Assembly: GCA_028571685.1 (NCBI GenBank)
Contig: CM053141.1
Coordinates: forward strand, 77,733,833 to 77,797,832
Direction: 5' to 3'
Origin: Heterohyrax brucei
Lineage: Eukaryota; Chordata; Mammalia; Hyracoidea; Procaviidae
Length of the DNA stretch: 64,000 nucleotides
Below are positions 63,455 to 64,000 of the stretch, one piece after another (the stretch's first letter is position 1; every line of letters begins with the position of its first letter). Position numbers and translations under genes: made by a program. The notes under the pieces are model-generated. The model saw only the letters and a program-made list of their open reading frames with translations. It was not told the origin of the DNA and made no database searches.

Positions 63455-63760
63455 TAAATGTCAAAAGGTAGAAAGAACCCAATTGCTCATCAACAGATGA
63501 ATGGATAAACAAAATGTGGTATAACCTTATAATGGGGTATTATCTGCCATTAAAAGGAATAAAGTCTTAAAACATGCAACAACATGAGCAAACCTCGAAA
63601 ACATTATGCTAAGTGAAGTAAGATGCACAAAAGAATAAATATTGTATGATTTCACTTATATGAAATACCTAGCTTTGGCAGAATAGGCAAGTCCACACAG
63701 AAAGTACAACAGAACATAAAATATATAATAACACAAAAAATATGGGGGGTTATTAGCAGA
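63455..63760 (+). mobile_element. Ancient L1 (L1M), ORF2 end and 3' UTR start
   Basis: 'CATCAACAGATGAATGGATA', 'AACATTATGCTAAGTGAAGT' and 'TTGTATGATTTCACTTATAT' follow the sense L1M order, close to mammal-wide consensus. Confidence 0.82.
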
Positions 63761-63799
63761 AGGATTATGACTATGTTTTTAAATTATTCATATCAGGCA

Positions 63800-63960
63800 T
63801 TAGGGCAAATTACTTAACCTCTCTAGGGCTCATGTTCTTCACTTATGAAAGGAAAATAATAATACGGCTACCTCGTGTGGTTGTTCAAAAGATCATGTGA
63901 GATCTTGTACTATCACTAAATGTTAGCTGTTAGATAATAATGATGGTGATGAAATAAAGT
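63800..63960 (+). repeat. MIR
   Basis: 'CAAATTACTTAACCTCTCTA', 'ATGAAAGGAAAATAATAATA' and 'TCACTAAATGTTAGCTGTTA'. Confidence 0.8.
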
Positions 63961-64000
63961 AATCCAAGGAACAGAAGAAAACTGAGCTCACAAAGGAGCT

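Overview
The window reads as mammalian intergenic or intronic DNA from an afrotherian, most likely an elephant. The basis is the repeat content. There are about 45 copies or fragments of tRNA-derived SINEs ending in the 3' tail of a BovB-like RTE LINE, the RTE LINE itself in about ten pieces, L1 elements with an elephant-type 3' UTR, MaLR-type LTRs, and older mammalian repeats (MIR, MER5, L1M). The family names come from remembered consensus sequences; no database was searched. There is no bacterial-style gene, operon, CRISPR array or intact tRNA/rRNA gene, and no complete protein-coding gene could be confirmed.

Layout. 1-3.0 kb: L1 ORF2 remnant and 3' UTR, then a second L1-like tail. 3.1-6.9 kb: RTE pieces, one split by a younger antisense L1 with a 17-bp target duplication. 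7-16 kb: SINEs, an old repeat opened by a SINE and by a palindromic mariner, and MaLR LTRs. 16-24 kb: SINEs in mostly unique DNA that holds the only candidate host exons (16548-16641, 23180-23371, 23595-23687, with AATAAA at 23769), a canonical RFX X-box (21839) and a CpG-rich segment (22830-23060). 24-28 kb: one ancient antisense L1 repeatedly invaded by RTE, five SINEs, MER5, a hAT-like fragment and a second mariner. 28-34 kb: SINEs and two LTRs in opposite orientation with clear 5-bp target duplications, one inside a SINE. 34-44 kb: largely unique DNA with scattered SINEs, ending in an RTE copy with a 281-codon open frame. 44-54 kb: SINEs, an LTR, an RTE piece with a 9-bp target duplication, and a 44-bp palindrome centred on a CArg box. 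54-64 kb: SINE clusters, MIRs, a CpG-rich patch near 62.0 kb, and an L1M tail.

The elements act together as a retrotransposition system. The SINEs carry tRNA-like heads, which in known families hold internal pol III promoters, and share the (ACA)n tail of the RTE, whose reverse transcriptase is presumed to have mobilised them. Every LINE and mariner coding remnant here is truncated or mutated. The most useful leads are the candidate exons, the two long-inverted-repeat mariners, the SRF-type palindrome and the inverted LTR pair. No new biological system was demonstrated.
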